In this document: in pieces, positions 16,230 through 24,258 of the stretch
Layout of the letters: each line of letters begins with the position of its first letter
Numbering within the stretch: the stretch's first letter is position 1
From: a virus
Direction: 5' to 3' (one strand)
Length of the DNA: 27,290 nt
Virus record (IMG/VR): IMGVR_UViG_3300030108_001127
Span: 1 to 27,290 of that record
Program-made: the position numbers and the translations under genes
Notes under the pieces: generated by a model
Seen by the model: the letters and a program-made list of their open reading frames with translations, nothing else
Databases searched by the model: none
Told to the model about the DNA's origin: nothing

Positions 16230-17614
16230 GAAGCTGTGCTATCACTTACATCTATGTCTAAATATCCAAATCCCGCCCTAGGCATTAACGCTCTCTTTTG
16301 GAATCTTAATTGAGCTATATCTCTTTCTATCTTAGCTAAAGCTGTTTCATCAAACGATTTTTCTGCTTCTTTTCTTAAATTTGCTATTGTTCTATCTATT
16401 ACACCAATAGCAGAGATTGCGTCCTTTTGTGAAAGGCCAGTGTTTTTAGATGCTAGTTTTACTCTAGCATTTAATATATCTGTTAAGCCCTCTTCGTATC
16501 TTTTATTAGCCTCTCTAAAAGCATCAAGGCCCTTCATACCGCCCTCTCCTACTGCGCCTGCTAAAGTAGGCTTGTCAGATGCAAGTATTCCTAATCCAGC
16601 TTGTGCTAATGCCATATACCTATCAAAGTCTCTATCTTTTTTTAATCCTGCCTGTCTTTTTAATAACTCTTCTTGTATAGTTAAAGGCTTTGGCGTTGTT
16701 GGCGTGTCAGCTCCAGAATCAATAATTGCATCTGTATCTTCTTTTTTTTCTTCAGTAGTAGCTTTGGTAGGCTTTTCTTCTTCTTCTAATTTAGCAAGAG
16801 TTGCGTCAGTAGCAGGGCTTCTTAAAACAGGGCCAAAACCAAGAGGATTGGACTCTGCTATTCTTTTTTCTACTGTTTCTTTATCTGGATTTAATGCACC
16901 AAAAAACTTACTTAAATAAGACTCTTCATCAGGTAAGCCATCTTGAGCTTTTATAACACCACCATCTGCATATCCAATCGCACCGAATCTCATAGGAGAT
17001 GCTATTTGCCCTTGCATTTCTGCAATAGCAGGTTGTGGAGATATTCTTGCGGGTCCTGAGAAAAACCTACTTCTTCCTTTACCACCTATACCTCTTTGAA
17101 TGGGTGGATTAAGCGGTCTACGAAAACCACCTCTATCCATAAGTGTTGGTATTCTTGGGCCGGGTAATTGTGTAATGTTGTCTGGCTGATTTTGATCTAA
17201 ATCAATATTAAATTTTGCCTCTGCTTCATTTTCTATTTCATCCAAATAAGGATCTACTTCTTGACCCATACTTTGCCTTATTTCATTGCCAAACTGAGCC
17301 AACCCTCCTGATCTCATGTTAATAGGCGCATTTGTTCCTATACCCTCTGAGGCAGCGCTTGCAGGAGCCATTGCTTCAGCCATACCAGCTATACCAGATT
17401 GAGGAACACCTGCCGCAGCAACAACCTCCTCTGCAACTGTTGGGGCTTGCTGTGCTTGTCTAGCGGCAAACTCACCTTTTACTCTTTTACGTCTATTTAA
17501 TTCTGACAATACAAGAAACTGAGGTGCAGAGCCGCTTGGCTGTTGCATTTCTTTTATTAACTGATCTTCAGAAAAGTTTTTTAAATCATCTTGTATTTGT
17601 AAAACGTTCATCAT
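16220..17614 (-). CDS. Probable internal virion/ejection protein (464 aa)
   Basis: The N-terminus NVLQIQDDLKNFSEDQLIKE followed by QPSGSAPQFLVLSELNRRKR is a motif I associate with marine phage structural proteins. The middle is low-complexity and rich in Ala, Gly, Pro and Gln, with short GG-x-I/L motifs (MRSGGL, YADGGVIK). A helical block (about 300-450) follows, rich in Lys, Glu and Ala. No catalytic motif is seen. Its place directly before the giant gene and after the 312-residue protein matches the T7 gp15 slot. It starts as ATGATG overlapping the previous stop, and the second ATG (17611) is also possible. It probably forms part of the internal core or ejected channel. Confidence 0.65.
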   Translation of the reverse strand: MMNVLQIQDDLKNFSEDQLIKEMQQPSGSAPQFLVLSELNRRKRVKGEFAARQAQQAPTVAEEVVAAAGVPQSGIAGMAEAMAPASAASEGIGTNAPINMRSGGLAQFGNEIRQSMGQEVDPYLDEIENEAEAKFNIDLDQNQPDNITQLPGPRIPTLMDRGGFRRPLNPPIQRGIGGKGRSRFFSGPARISPQPAIAEMQGQIASPMRFGAIGYADGGVIKAQDGLPDEESYLSKFFGALNPDKETVEKRIAESNPLGFGPVLRSPATDATLAKLEEEEKPTKATTEEKKEDTDAIIDSGADTPTTPKPLTIQEELLKRQAGLKKDRDFDRYMALAQAGLGILASDKPTLAGAVGEGGMKGLDAFREANKRYEEGLTDILNARVKLASKNTGLSQKDAISAIGVIDRTIANLRKEAEKSFDETALAKIERDIAQLRFQKRALMPRAGFGYLDIDVSDSTASKG

Positions 17615-18549
17615 CCGCCTGTTAACCCTCTATATAATCCTAATCCAGCTATACCCGTGCCTAATAAGTCTTTGACAGGATTGTATTGTTGAAATTTAGT
17701 GGTTTCTGTTGATGGCTGCACGGGTACACCACGCAAAATAGATGACAAGAATGTCAAATCTTCTCTTGGCATATCTCTTTGTCTAATAAAGTCTTCATAT
17801 GCTAAGTCTAATCCAGCCTGCTCTCTTGCCTGCCTATCTTTTGCTATTTTTTCTAAAAGCTGTGCAGACTCAATATCACCAGCTCTTGCTTTCTCGCCTA
17901 GTGCAGCAAGCTGCGCTGATTGACCAGAAAGACTCTCTGCTGCAGATAAGCCTTGTCTTTCAGCCGCCAGTTTTGCCGCTCTATCTCTCTCAAATTGCTG
18001 TTGAGCTTGCTCAAAGGCTTTTTGCTGACCAACCGCTTGTATTTCACCTAGTTGTCTTTGCAGGCCCTCTCCAGCAAGCGCTCTTGAAACAGCTTGTCTT
18101 GACCCACCAAATGCGCCAGCCTGCACAGCATCAGCATCTCTACCTGCTTGTTGTCTATTAAAATCTAATATTGCTTGCCTTTTTTGTACATCTAATACGT
18201 TTTGTAAATATGGTGACATATATTGTTGAGCCTGCTCAGATCCAAAGTCTTGTGATTGAAATCCTAAACCCTCTATTGCTCTCCCCATACCTGCTGTAGT
18301 ACCTGCCGTTGCTTGACTTAACCCGGGTATACCACCCTCTGCCACAGACCTAGCTATTTCTCTTGATCTAGCTGTATCTTCGTTTTCATCTGCAAGTCTT
18401 TGACCCTCATATGGAATATACTCTCTTTTAGACTCTGCTTCTGCCCTTTTAATCATATCTATAGCATATGGCTCAAAGTATTTAGGTAATGAGCTTTGTA
18501 CTATATTTTGTTCTGTTGGCTGTTGTGGTCTTGATCCGCCTTTACCCAT
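17611..18549 (-). CDS. Probable internal virion protein, Gln/Ala-rich coiled coil (312 aa)
   Basis: The protein is rich in Gln, Ala, Arg and Glu with long helical stretches. It includes AVQAGAFGGSRQAVSRA near 145-160, a motif I have seen in podovirus-like virion proteins. A further helix region contains QQKAFEQAQQQFERDRAAKL. A short hydrophobic Gly-rich tail (GTGIAGLGLYRGLTGG) ends the protein. GGAG precedes the ATG. It overlaps the upstream gene by 8 bases and the downstream gene by 4, so all three are coupled. By order and composition it may be an ejection protein comparable to T7 gp14 or gp15. This is inferred from context. Confidence 0.65.
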   Translation of the reverse strand: MGKGGSRPQQPTEQNIVQSSLPKYFEPYAIDMIKRAEAESKREYIPYEGQRLADENEDTARSREIARSVAEGGIPGLSQATAGTTAGMGRAIEGLGFQSQDFGSEQAQQYMSPYLQNVLDVQKRQAILDFNRQQAGRDADAVQAGAFGGSRQAVSRALAGEGLQRQLGEIQAVGQQKAFEQAQQQFERDRAAKLAAERQGLSAAESLSGQSAQLAALGEKARAGDIESAQLLEKIAKDRQAREQAGLDLAYEDFIRQRDMPREDLTFLSSILRGVPVQPSTETTKFQQYNPVKDLLGTGIAGLGLYRGLTGG

Positions 18550-18970
18550 TATTAATCTCCATTCTATAAGCTATATATTCTGGTTTCCAATTGTATTTTT
18601 TTAAAACTTTTGACCATGCTTTTCTACCGTAACCTTCTAAATGACTGCAACCACAATCTTTTGCAAAACTTGTCAATCTTTCCATAGCGATAGGCAACCA
18701 TTCCATCATTCTTTTGCCACCAATCCAATCCATAGCCATTGCTTTTCTGTTTGGATACCATATTATTCTAGTTGTAATAGCGGCTATAACTTTCTCTCCG
18801 TCTTTATTATCTACTATTAACCAAAGATTATAATAACCTTTAGTTAGTTCATGATAAATATCATCAATATGATATTTACCTCCGCTTGTGGCTATCGCTT
18901 TGTTAAGCATACTGCTAACATCACCCCAAACTATATCTATTGCCTCACGAGGCACTGCTGTGCATATCAT
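18542..18970 (-). CDS. GNAT-like fold protein, T7 gp13-like by position (142 aa)
   Basis: The protein begins with a helix pair, then NLWLIVDNKDGEKVIAAITT, a beta-hairpin typical of GNAT domains. WIGGKRMMEWLPIAMERLTS and GCSHLEGYGRKAWSKVLKKY follow, then a final strand EYIAYRMEI. The pattern GCSHLEGYGRKAW...KKYNWKP resembles the late part of the GNAT fold (the family's acetyl-CoA-binding loop is not obvious). In T7-like phages a protein in this position (gp13) helps assemble the virion. An acetyltransferase activity is not shown. It overlaps its upstream neighbour by 4 bases (ATGA). Confidence 0.55.
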   Translation of the reverse strand: MICTAVPREAIDIVWGDVSSMLNKAIATSGGKYHIDDIYHELTKGYYNLWLIVDNKDGEKVIAAITTRIIWYPNRKAMAMDWIGGKRMMEWLPIAMERLTSFAKDCGCSHLEGYGRKAWSKVLKKYNWKPEYIAYRMEINNG

Positions 18971-20010
18971 GCAGGCAACATCATCTCATCAGGTATAGCA
19001 GGTGGTTGTGTTTTACCACCAGTTCTTAATTGTCTAACTCTATCCATCATATCTTCTAATTTATCAGCACCTGCATCTGAGGAGCCGTTACCGAGGCCAC
19101 TAACAACGTCAGCAGGCACGACAAACTCACCATCAGAAAGTAATACATCTTGATCTCCCTCCATATTTGCAGGAATCATATCAGCCATACCATCTCCAGC
19201 ACCTTTAACCATGCCATCACCTTCTTTTGGAATAGATGGAATTTCACCACCTTGTACCTTTTGTATTAAATCCTGCAAAGCCTCTTGACCAAACTCAGCA
19301 ACAAACTGAGATAAAATAACTTTTTGTTGGTCAGGGTCATTAATTTCACCTTGTATAACGTCAATTGCGCTACTTATTAATTCTTTATCATTCATTCCAT
19401 CATCCATCATACCACCAATACCTGCATCCATAGGCATTATATCGCTTTCTACTTCTCCGCCTTCTGCAAAGTTTTTAGGTATTCTATAATTAAACTCACC
19501 CATTTTACCTGCATCATAACCCATCTCAGGAAATATAGATGTATTTTCAATCGGCATACCCCTTGGCATTTCTATTTCTTCTTCTTCTTTTGGCTTCATC
19601 ATTGGAGGTGGCGCTAATGACGCACCTATACCAGCTCCTATAGCTTCTGGCCTTGTTAACATATCTGTAAAACCGGGTACAGCACCTGTAGTTCCTCCTT
19701 GCATTGTCATAGCTGATGGTAAACTAGCGCCTCCTAATGGTGTTGTAACTGCTGGATTAGTAGTGCCAAATCCCGGCATAGTACCTCCAGCTATATTTGA
19801 TCCACCAGTTGCTCCACCTAACTTTCCTCCAAGAAAACTTCCCAAACCACCTAATGCAGCAGCTCCTAATGCGTCTTGTTGACTGCCACCTTCTAATAAT
19901 TTTCCTAGGCCACCGCCTATTGCGCTTGCTATGGCGGCATTAGATGTAATAGCTAAACCTGCTGGTCCAAGTATTGCTGGTGCTGCTAAACTAAGTATTG
20001 CTGATAACAT
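18967..20010 (-). CDS. Probable membrane-associated virion protein with LSDGEFVVPADVV motif (347 aa)
   Basis: Residues 1-35 are hydrophobic, with Ala, Leu, Ile and Gly, and could insert in a membrane. A Gly-rich stretch follows to about 115 (GGLGSFLGGKLGGATGGS), then an acidic, Met- and Pro-rich linker. The C-terminal part has GAGDGMADMIPANMEG, then LSDGEFVVPADVVSGLGNGS, then a helix DKLEDMMDRVRQLRTGGK. The LSDGEFV...A..V...GNG pattern recurs in phage internal proteins from marine viruses, as far as I recall. AGGAG lies 8 bases before the ATG, inside the lysozyme 3' end. A role in the ejection machinery is likely; the exact function is unknown. Confidence 0.65.
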   Translation of the reverse strand: MLSAILSLAAPAILGPAGLAITSNAAIASAIGGGLGKLLEGGSQQDALGAAALGGLGSFLGGKLGGATGGSNIAGGTMPGFGTTNPAVTTPLGGASLPSAMTMQGGTTGAVPGFTDMLTRPEAIGAGIGASLAPPPMMKPKEEEEIEMPRGMPIENTSIFPEMGYDAGKMGEFNYRIPKNFAEGGEVESDIMPMDAGIGGMMDDGMNDKELISSAIDVIQGEINDPDQQKVILSQFVAEFGQEALQDLIQKVQGGEIPSIPKEGDGMVKGAGDGMADMIPANMEGDQDVLLSDGEFVVPADVVSGLGNGSSDAGADKLEDMMDRVRQLRTGGKTQPPAIPDEMMLPA

Positions 20011-20011
20011 A

Positions 20012-20458
20012 TTACGCTCCTAGTGCTTTCATTCTGTTTATTAAACGCTCTGCTCTATTAGGCACTTGTGTTCTCCATTTTGAGTCATACATCTGATTTG
20101 CGCTCTCAGTAAAGTCCATAATTGATATACTTGCTCTAAGTTTACTAAATTTACTTAGTCTTGTGTACCCCAAATTGTACATCATATTACATAAAATTAA
20201 TTGTGCCTCTTCTGGCAAGTCATCGAAGTTGCCAAATAAATTTTTACAATCTGCTATAGTTCCCTGTATATCACTATCAAAACAACTATTTACACGCTCT
20301 TCACTTACAGGTGTGCCTACATCTTGTCCATACTCTGGGTCAGTATCACGGACCAGATGACCAATCCCAAAAGTAGGCAAACCGAGGTGATCCAAATAAA
20401 TTTCATTTACGTTTCCTTCGTCTGCCTCTATTTCCTGCCGCAGTTTTTGTATGTCCAT
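20012..20458 (-). CDS. Endolysin, GH24 (T4-type) lysozyme
   Basis: The protein has 148 residues. The active site matches T4 lysozyme spacing exactly: E14, D23 and T29 (E11, D20 and T26 in T4), within EADEGNVNEIYLDHLGLPTF. GIGH follows at 31-34. The end carries TQVPNRAERLINRM, the family's C-terminal helix motif. It hydrolyses the bond between N-acetylmuramic acid and N-acetylglucosamine in peptidoglycan. No signal peptide or membrane anchor is seen, so it needs the holin to reach the wall. AGGGAG precedes the ATG. It is separated from the holin by three small genes and followed directly by virion genes, so lysis is embedded in the structural operon. Confidence 0.95.
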   Translation of the reverse strand: MDIQKLRQEIEADEGNVNEIYLDHLGLPTFGIGHLVRDTDPEYGQDVGTPVSEERVNSCFDSDIQGTIADCKNLFGNFDDLPEEAQLILCNMMYNLGYTRLSKFSKLRASISIMDFTESANQMYDSKWRTQVPNRAERLINRMKALGA

Positions 20459-20507
20459 TTACTGACTCCCTTGTCTTTGTTTTAACACACATAACGTGTT
20501 TGTGATA

Positions 20508-20525
20508 AAAATAGTTACCTATTTT
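20508..20525. repeat. Inverted repeat AAAATAG-TTAC-CTATTTT in the lysozyme leader
   Basis: These are perfect 7-base arms around a 4-base centre, in the 102-base gap upstream of the lysozyme gene. A second weak pair, AACAC/GTGTT, lies at 20484-20500. The gap (20459-20560) has no gene. The hairpin could be an operator or weak attenuator before the lysozyme. No convincing promoter was found there. Confidence 0.4.
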
Positions 20526-20560
20526 ATTAAAAAACTTAGATAAACTTAACCAAAACCACA

Positions 20561-20848
20561 TCATTTTTTGTGAGCCTTTCGTATGCTTTCTTTGCCTCTT
20601 TTAAAGATACTCGCAACTTTATTCTTGCCCATTACCTTTGCTCTCTGCTCACCAACTGTAAGTATCTGTATCTTTCTCGCAAAAGGCTTACTGACTTTCT
20701 TAACTTTTGCAACCGTAGCTCTTGCGTCTGCTTCTGTGGCAAACTTGATACCAACTGTGTCTTTTGGGTTCTCATCTGTGTATAAGCGTCTGCCAGAACC
20801 TTTTGGTTTCTTTCCTGTTCCAACTTTAGGATCTCTTTTTTTTGCCAT
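20561..20848 (-). CDS. Small basic phage protein (95 aa), unknown function
   Basis: The N-terminus AKKRDPKVGTGKKPKGSGRR then LYTDENPKDTVGIKF is a motif I recall from podovirus-like genomes. The rest is a helix-strand-helix pattern (ATEADARATVAKVKK, then KIQILTVGEQRAKVMG) with a strongly basic end (FKRGKESIRKAHKK). It is probably nucleic-acid or capsid associated; no enzymatic motif is visible. It overlaps the preceding 45-residue gene by 23 bases in another frame. Ribosome site AAGG is about 10 bases before the start. Confidence 0.75.
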   Translation of the reverse strand: MAKKRDPKVGTGKKPKGSGRRLYTDENPKDTVGIKFATEADARATVAKVKKVSKPFARKIQILTVGEQRAKVMGKNKVASIFKRGKESIRKAHKK

Positions 20849-20963
20849 CTTTCTTAGCCTTACTAGGTAATAACCCTTTATTTACTGCTCTTGCTCTTTC
20901 GCTAAACCCTAGCTTTTGTTTCTTTGCTAATTTTCTTCTAATTGTATGAAGTTTAGCTACCAT
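20826..20963 (-). CDS. Tiny highly basic protein (45 aa)
   Basis: Reading the minus strand from ATG 20963 gives MVAKLHTIRRKLAKKQKLGF, continuing with SERARAVNKGLLPSKAKKDG and ending KKKRS. Nearly one third of the residues are Lys or Arg. It lies between two other small basic genes: it starts 2 bases after the upstream stop and ends inside the downstream start region. The ribosome site is weak (AAAGAAAG). The tight packing and protein-like composition favour a real gene. Function is unknown; nucleic-acid or virion binding is a guess. Confidence 0.55.
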   Translation of the reverse strand: MVAKLHTIRRKLAKKQKLGFSERARAVNKGLLPSKAKKDGKKKRS

Positions 20964-20965
20964 AA

Positions 20966-21106
20966 TTATTTCTTTCTTTGTGTTTTTTTGGCTTGTGCAA
21001 AGTTTTTAGATGTAGGTGCGCCTTTTGCACCTTTCTTTCTCATCTTCTCTCCACTACCAGCTTTTATTCTTTTTCTTTTTTTATGTATGTTTGCATATAA
21101 GCTCAT
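20966..21106 (-). CDS. Conserved tiny phage protein, MSLYANIHKKRKRIKAGSGE type (46 aa)
   Basis: Translation from ATG 21106 gives MSLYANIHKKRKRIKAGSGE, continuing with KMRKKGAKGAPTSKNFAQAK and ending KTQRKK. I recall closely similar short proteins, beginning MSLYANIHAKRKRI and containing GSGEKMRKPGSKGAPT, in many T7-like and other phages. There they are annotated as hypothetical. AAGGA lies 8 bases upstream. It follows the holin gene after 35 bases and starts the trio of small basic genes. Despite its small size, the recognised pattern makes it one of the surer calls among the short genes. Function is unknown. Confidence 0.8.
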   Translation of the reverse strand: MSLYANIHKKRKRIKAGSGEKMRKKGAKGAPTSKNFAQAKKTQRKK

Positions 21107-21141
21107 AACATGTATCCTTAAATGTCTAAATAAATCTTGTA

Positions 21142-21537
21142 TTACTTTGTTAAACCTTTTTGCTTCTCATAGGTTCTGAGCGTTCCGATTCCTAGCATGC
21201 CACCGAGAACAGTTAAAAGTGTACCCATATCGAAATCAGGCAAATCTGGTAGTTCTAAACCAGCGAAACTTGCACCAAATATAATTAGATCTTTTACGAT
21301 AAAATGATAAGCAAAAGCAATCGCACAGACCCACCCAACTGCTGGGCGCCAACCGCCTTTAAATATAGAGCCACTTGCAGCCTCTGCTTTGTTTATTTCT
21401 AACTGAGCAAGCAAAGCCTCCTGAGCATGTTTCTCAGACATAGTGGCTATCTCGTGTGCCAACTTAGCCTTTTGATCTGCATCAGGTATAAACTTATCTA
21501 GTAATCCTGTAACTGGTCCTATAAGGGCTTGTAACAT
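21142..21537 (-). CDS. Holin, 3-TM family (GTA-type)
   Basis: The protein has 131 residues. After a helical, charged N-terminal region, the family hallmark FKGGWRPAVGWVCAIAFAYH begins the first membrane segment at about 59-78. A second segment is at about 79-93 (FIVKDLIIFGASFAG) and a third at about 104-118 (MGTLLTVLGGMLGIG), ending RTYEKQKG. This is the layout of the 3TMs holin family found in phages and gene transfer agents. It would form inner-membrane lesions that let the endolysin out. GAGGAT lies upstream of the start, which overlaps the previous stop (TAATG). Confidence 0.92.
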   Translation of the reverse strand: MLQALIGPVTGLLDKFIPDADQKAKLAHEIATMSEKHAQEALLAQLEINKAEAASGSIFKGGWRPAVGWVCAIAFAYHFIVKDLIIFGASFAGLELPDLPDFDMGTLLTVLGGMLGIGTLRTYEKQKGLTK

Positions 21538-21737
21538 TAATATATCCTCACTTTATCTTTATTTACATATGGCACAAGTTTACATATACATTCATAAGTA
21601 AACTTCTCATTATCTTTCATATATGTTTGATTACTTAACATTTGACTAAAATCCATACATGATGCCGCACTTCTAAAATAGATTCCATCTCTATCAGCTA
21701 TTCCATTAAGATAACATGCTAATATAAATGCTGTCAT
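21537..21737 (-). CDS. Small putative exported protein with cysteines (66 aa)
   Basis: The N-terminus MTAFILACYLNGI is hydrophobic but short, so it may be a weak signal or membrane segment. Three more cysteines follow (AASCMDF, YECICKL), spaced so that disulfides are possible if it is exported. It is coupled by TAATG overlaps on both sides, between a virion protein gene and the holin. An envelope or lysis-accessory role would suit that place, but no spanin signature (lipobox, coiled coil) is seen. Function is unknown. Confidence 0.6.
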   Translation of the reverse strand: MTAFILACYLNGIADRDGIYFRSAASCMDFSQMLSNQTYMKDNEKFTYECICKLVPYVNKDKVRIY

Positions 21738-22117
21738 TACAAATCTACCTGTGGTGTTCTATGTATTGCAAACTCTTGTATACTTGCGACTACATGCAAT
21801 CTATTTGCTGTTGCTGCTGTGGCCTTTAATATCTCGCCCTCTTGCAATATTAAATCTCTTGTTAATAATTCTACAGAAGTATTAGCTGCAACTGCTTTTA
21901 AATTAAATAGGCTAAAAACATCAGTGCCATTTGTTAATGTAAGGGTTATAGTATCTGCGTTAGGGGATTCATTAGACACTATTATACTATTTATTACAGA
22001 TGCGTTAAAATCTGCTGTAGTTGGCGCTGTATACAAAGTGGTTATACTTGTTGTAGACAAGTCCAACTTAGCATTTGTTAAACCTTGCACATATTGTGGT
22101 ATACTTGTAACTAACAT
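21737..22117 (-). CDS. Small beta-rich virion protein (126 aa), unknown
   Basis: The sequence SIPQYVQGLTNAKLDLSTTS then TTLYTAPTTADFNASVINSI is followed by alternating strands (IVSNESPNADTITLTLTNGT, LTRDLILQEGEILKATAATA). Little charge and many Thr, Ala and Asn fit a beta-sandwich such as a decoration or tail-accessory domain. The N-terminal part resembles short structural proteins of marine phages. It is linked by TAATG overlaps to the tail stabilisation-like gene upstream and the small exported protein downstream. Confidence 0.6.
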   Translation of the reverse strand: MLVTSIPQYVQGLTNAKLDLSTTSITTLYTAPTTADFNASVINSIIVSNESPNADTITLTLTNGTDVFSLFNLKAVAANTSVELLTRDLILQEGEILKATAATANRLHVVASIQEFAIHRTPQVDL

Positions 22118-24258
22118 TATCTTCTTCCGTCTTGCACAATATTTACTTGAGGTGATCCTAATTTAAACTTTGTGCCTATTTCTGTAGACTCAACACGCAA
22201 AGCAAATGTTCTGCCTCTAACTCTAACGTCTAATTTTTCCGTATATGCTTCTACAGGTGTGGTTGCCGTTCTTTGAGATGTGTTACTATCGTCTGTCTGT
22301 GTAAAACCAGAACCAGAGTGTGTTCTTGCCTTTATTGTAAAATCAACTTGAGGATTAATTGACGTTGATCCTGCAAAGTTAATATCTGGCACAATTCTAT
22401 TTATAGATGAAAATCTATTCGCACCACCTAAAGCCATAGGAGCGGACTCAACAAATGATGTCATAGCGCTACCATCATCATCAAATCCAGTTTCATGATT
22501 AAATATAAATCCACCACCAGTAGCTAATGGTAAAGATCTTATTCCTCTATCAAGCCAAGCCTGTCTTGCCAAAGAACCAAAATACCAAATATTCTCTAAG
22601 TAATTATATATTACATATTTATCTATTTCTGTGCTACTTGCGCTAGGATAAAACCACCACACCTCACTAAACTCTGTATTAGCGCCAACATGGACTTTAT
22701 TTCTCTCTTCAATATTTAAATCAAGAAACACTTTGTCTTTTACACTACATGGTAACTGCTGTGTTTGTCCTGTATATATATAAAATGTGTCTACACCCAT
22801 CCAATACACACTGTCATCTATAGCTATAGCTGACGATGGACTCATTATTGTTATATTCTTCGATAATTCTTTTATACCAAAAGTGAAAGGCGGACCTATA
22901 AATCTCATGGCATGTAATGTTTTATTTGTATAAACTAATATTTGTTCTTTTGTTTCTACGGCTTGAACAAATGTAGATCCACCACCTAATCTTAAATCAC
23001 CTGCTGTATTGGTAGTTGTTGGAAAAAAGTCAACAGGATTTTCTTGTGATGAAAATCTAACTAACAGTGGATCTTGCACTCCATCACCTTGTGGTGCTGT
23101 AGGGCTTCCTCCCAATCCATCACATCCAAATACAATAACATGCCTGTCTTGATCTGATATAAGAACTTGTTTAGCTATTGTTGGAACACTAGTTTCTCCT
23201 GAAAATGTAGATGTAGAGCTAAGTTCTACTGCTCTATTACCAAGACCAGTTGTTTTGTCCCAGTAAAATAACCCCCCATCTCTAGGATTTATTATTAAAT
23301 CCTCACCAAAGTTATCATGTGACCATGTTCTAATTTGCGCACCCGGTGTTGTAACGGATGCTGCATTACCCCAGCCAACAAAATCATTATCAGAATCTGC
23401 ATTACCAACAGCTAATCTTACAAGTGTATTATCCGCATGTGTCGCTGCAGTCGTTCCGCTATGTCCACGAGTTACAGTCATTGTGTTGTCATCAGTTGTT
23501 GCAGATATGAGCATAAGCTCCTCTTCTACAAGTATTACATCATTAGCAGTATTCATACCTGTTTCATCATCTACATCTACATCAGTCTCACTTGCATCAA
23601 GTGCCTCGTTTAATTGTGTTGCTAAGGCACCAGATGTTGTGCCGCTCCACTGACCTGCGCCCCATCCCGTACCACCAACCGTAACATCTAATCCAACGTT
23701 TAGCTGATATGTACCAACAACACTACTTCCACCATTACCTGTATCAGATGAATTAGCTGCAACACTAGATGTGATTGTGTAAGCATTAGAACTAATTAAT
23801 GATGTTATTTGAAACTCTGCATTTAATATTGTGGCGGTTATTACCCCACCTAAACTAACAGCGCCAGAAAATGTAACAAAATCATTTTCATTTGCACCAT
23901 GAGCATTATCTGTAACAGTTATTGTTGTGGAGCCATTAGTGGCTGCAAATGTTACATCACCTGCAGATGTTATATTTCTTACAGGAGTAATATCGCTAAA
24001 TGTCTGCCCTTCTTCTATATAATATTTAAGATGTGTACCAACGCCTAAGAAATCAGATCCATCTAAAGCAACCCAATTATGTAGTCTTCTAGCGCTACCA
24101 AGATATGTGCTAAGACTAAATTTTTCCCAACCTCCTATCTTTTCTGGAGACCCTAATCTGAATCTTATTTTATCACCATCAACAAAACCACCCTCATTGC
24201 TGTAAGGTGTAATATCTGAGACAATACCTGATTTAAATGTTATTTTATTTAAAGGCAT
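22117..24258 (-). CDS. Tail/stabilisation protein, P22 gp10-like or podovirus tubular tail type (713 aa)
   Basis: The N-terminus FKSGIVSDITPYSNEGGFVD, then GDKIRFRLGSPEKIGGWEKF, is the opening of a large podovirus tail-accessory family. The middle (about 105-290) has Thr/Asn-rich beta repeats and a DNA segment for VTRGHSGTTAATHADNT, an insertion-like domain. The later part (about 310-620) alternates WYFG, WLDRGIRSLPL and WMGVDTFYIYTG-type strands, consistent with a beta-propeller. The end has a fibre-like FTIKARTHSGSGF region. It probably builds the tail tube between portal and fibres. Strong GGAGGT precedes the start. Confidence 0.75.
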   Translation of the reverse strand: MPLNKITFKSGIVSDITPYSNEGGFVDGDKIRFRLGSPEKIGGWEKFSLSTYLGSARRLHNWVALDGSDFLGVGTHLKYYIEEGQTFSDITPVRNITSAGDVTFAATNGSTTITVTDNAHGANENDFVTFSGAVSLGGVITATILNAEFQITSLISSNAYTITSSVAANSSDTGNGGSSVVGTYQLNVGLDVTVGGTGWGAGQWSGTTSGALATQLNEALDASETDVDVDDETGMNTANDVILVEEELMLISATTDDNTMTVTRGHSGTTAATHADNTLVRLAVGNADSDNDFVGWGNAASVTTPGAQIRTWSHDNFGEDLIINPRDGGLFYWDKTTGLGNRAVELSSTSTFSGETSVPTIAKQVLISDQDRHVIVFGCDGLGGSPTAPQGDGVQDPLLVRFSSQENPVDFFPTTTNTAGDLRLGGGSTFVQAVETKEQILVYTNKTLHAMRFIGPPFTFGIKELSKNITIMSPSSAIAIDDSVYWMGVDTFYIYTGQTQQLPCSVKDKVFLDLNIEERNKVHVGANTEFSEVWWFYPSASSTEIDKYVIYNYLENIWYFGSLARQAWLDRGIRSLPLATGGGFIFNHETGFDDDGSAMTSFVESAPMALGGANRFSSINRIVPDINFAGSTSINPQVDFTIKARTHSGSGFTQTDDSNTSQRTATTPVEAYTEKLDVRVRGRTFALRVESTEIGTKFKLGSPQVNIVQDGRR

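Noticed and set aside
16440-16919. 159-residue open frame on the plus strand
   Set aside because: It is antisense to the 464-residue virion gene, whose frame, coupling and ribosome site are better supported.
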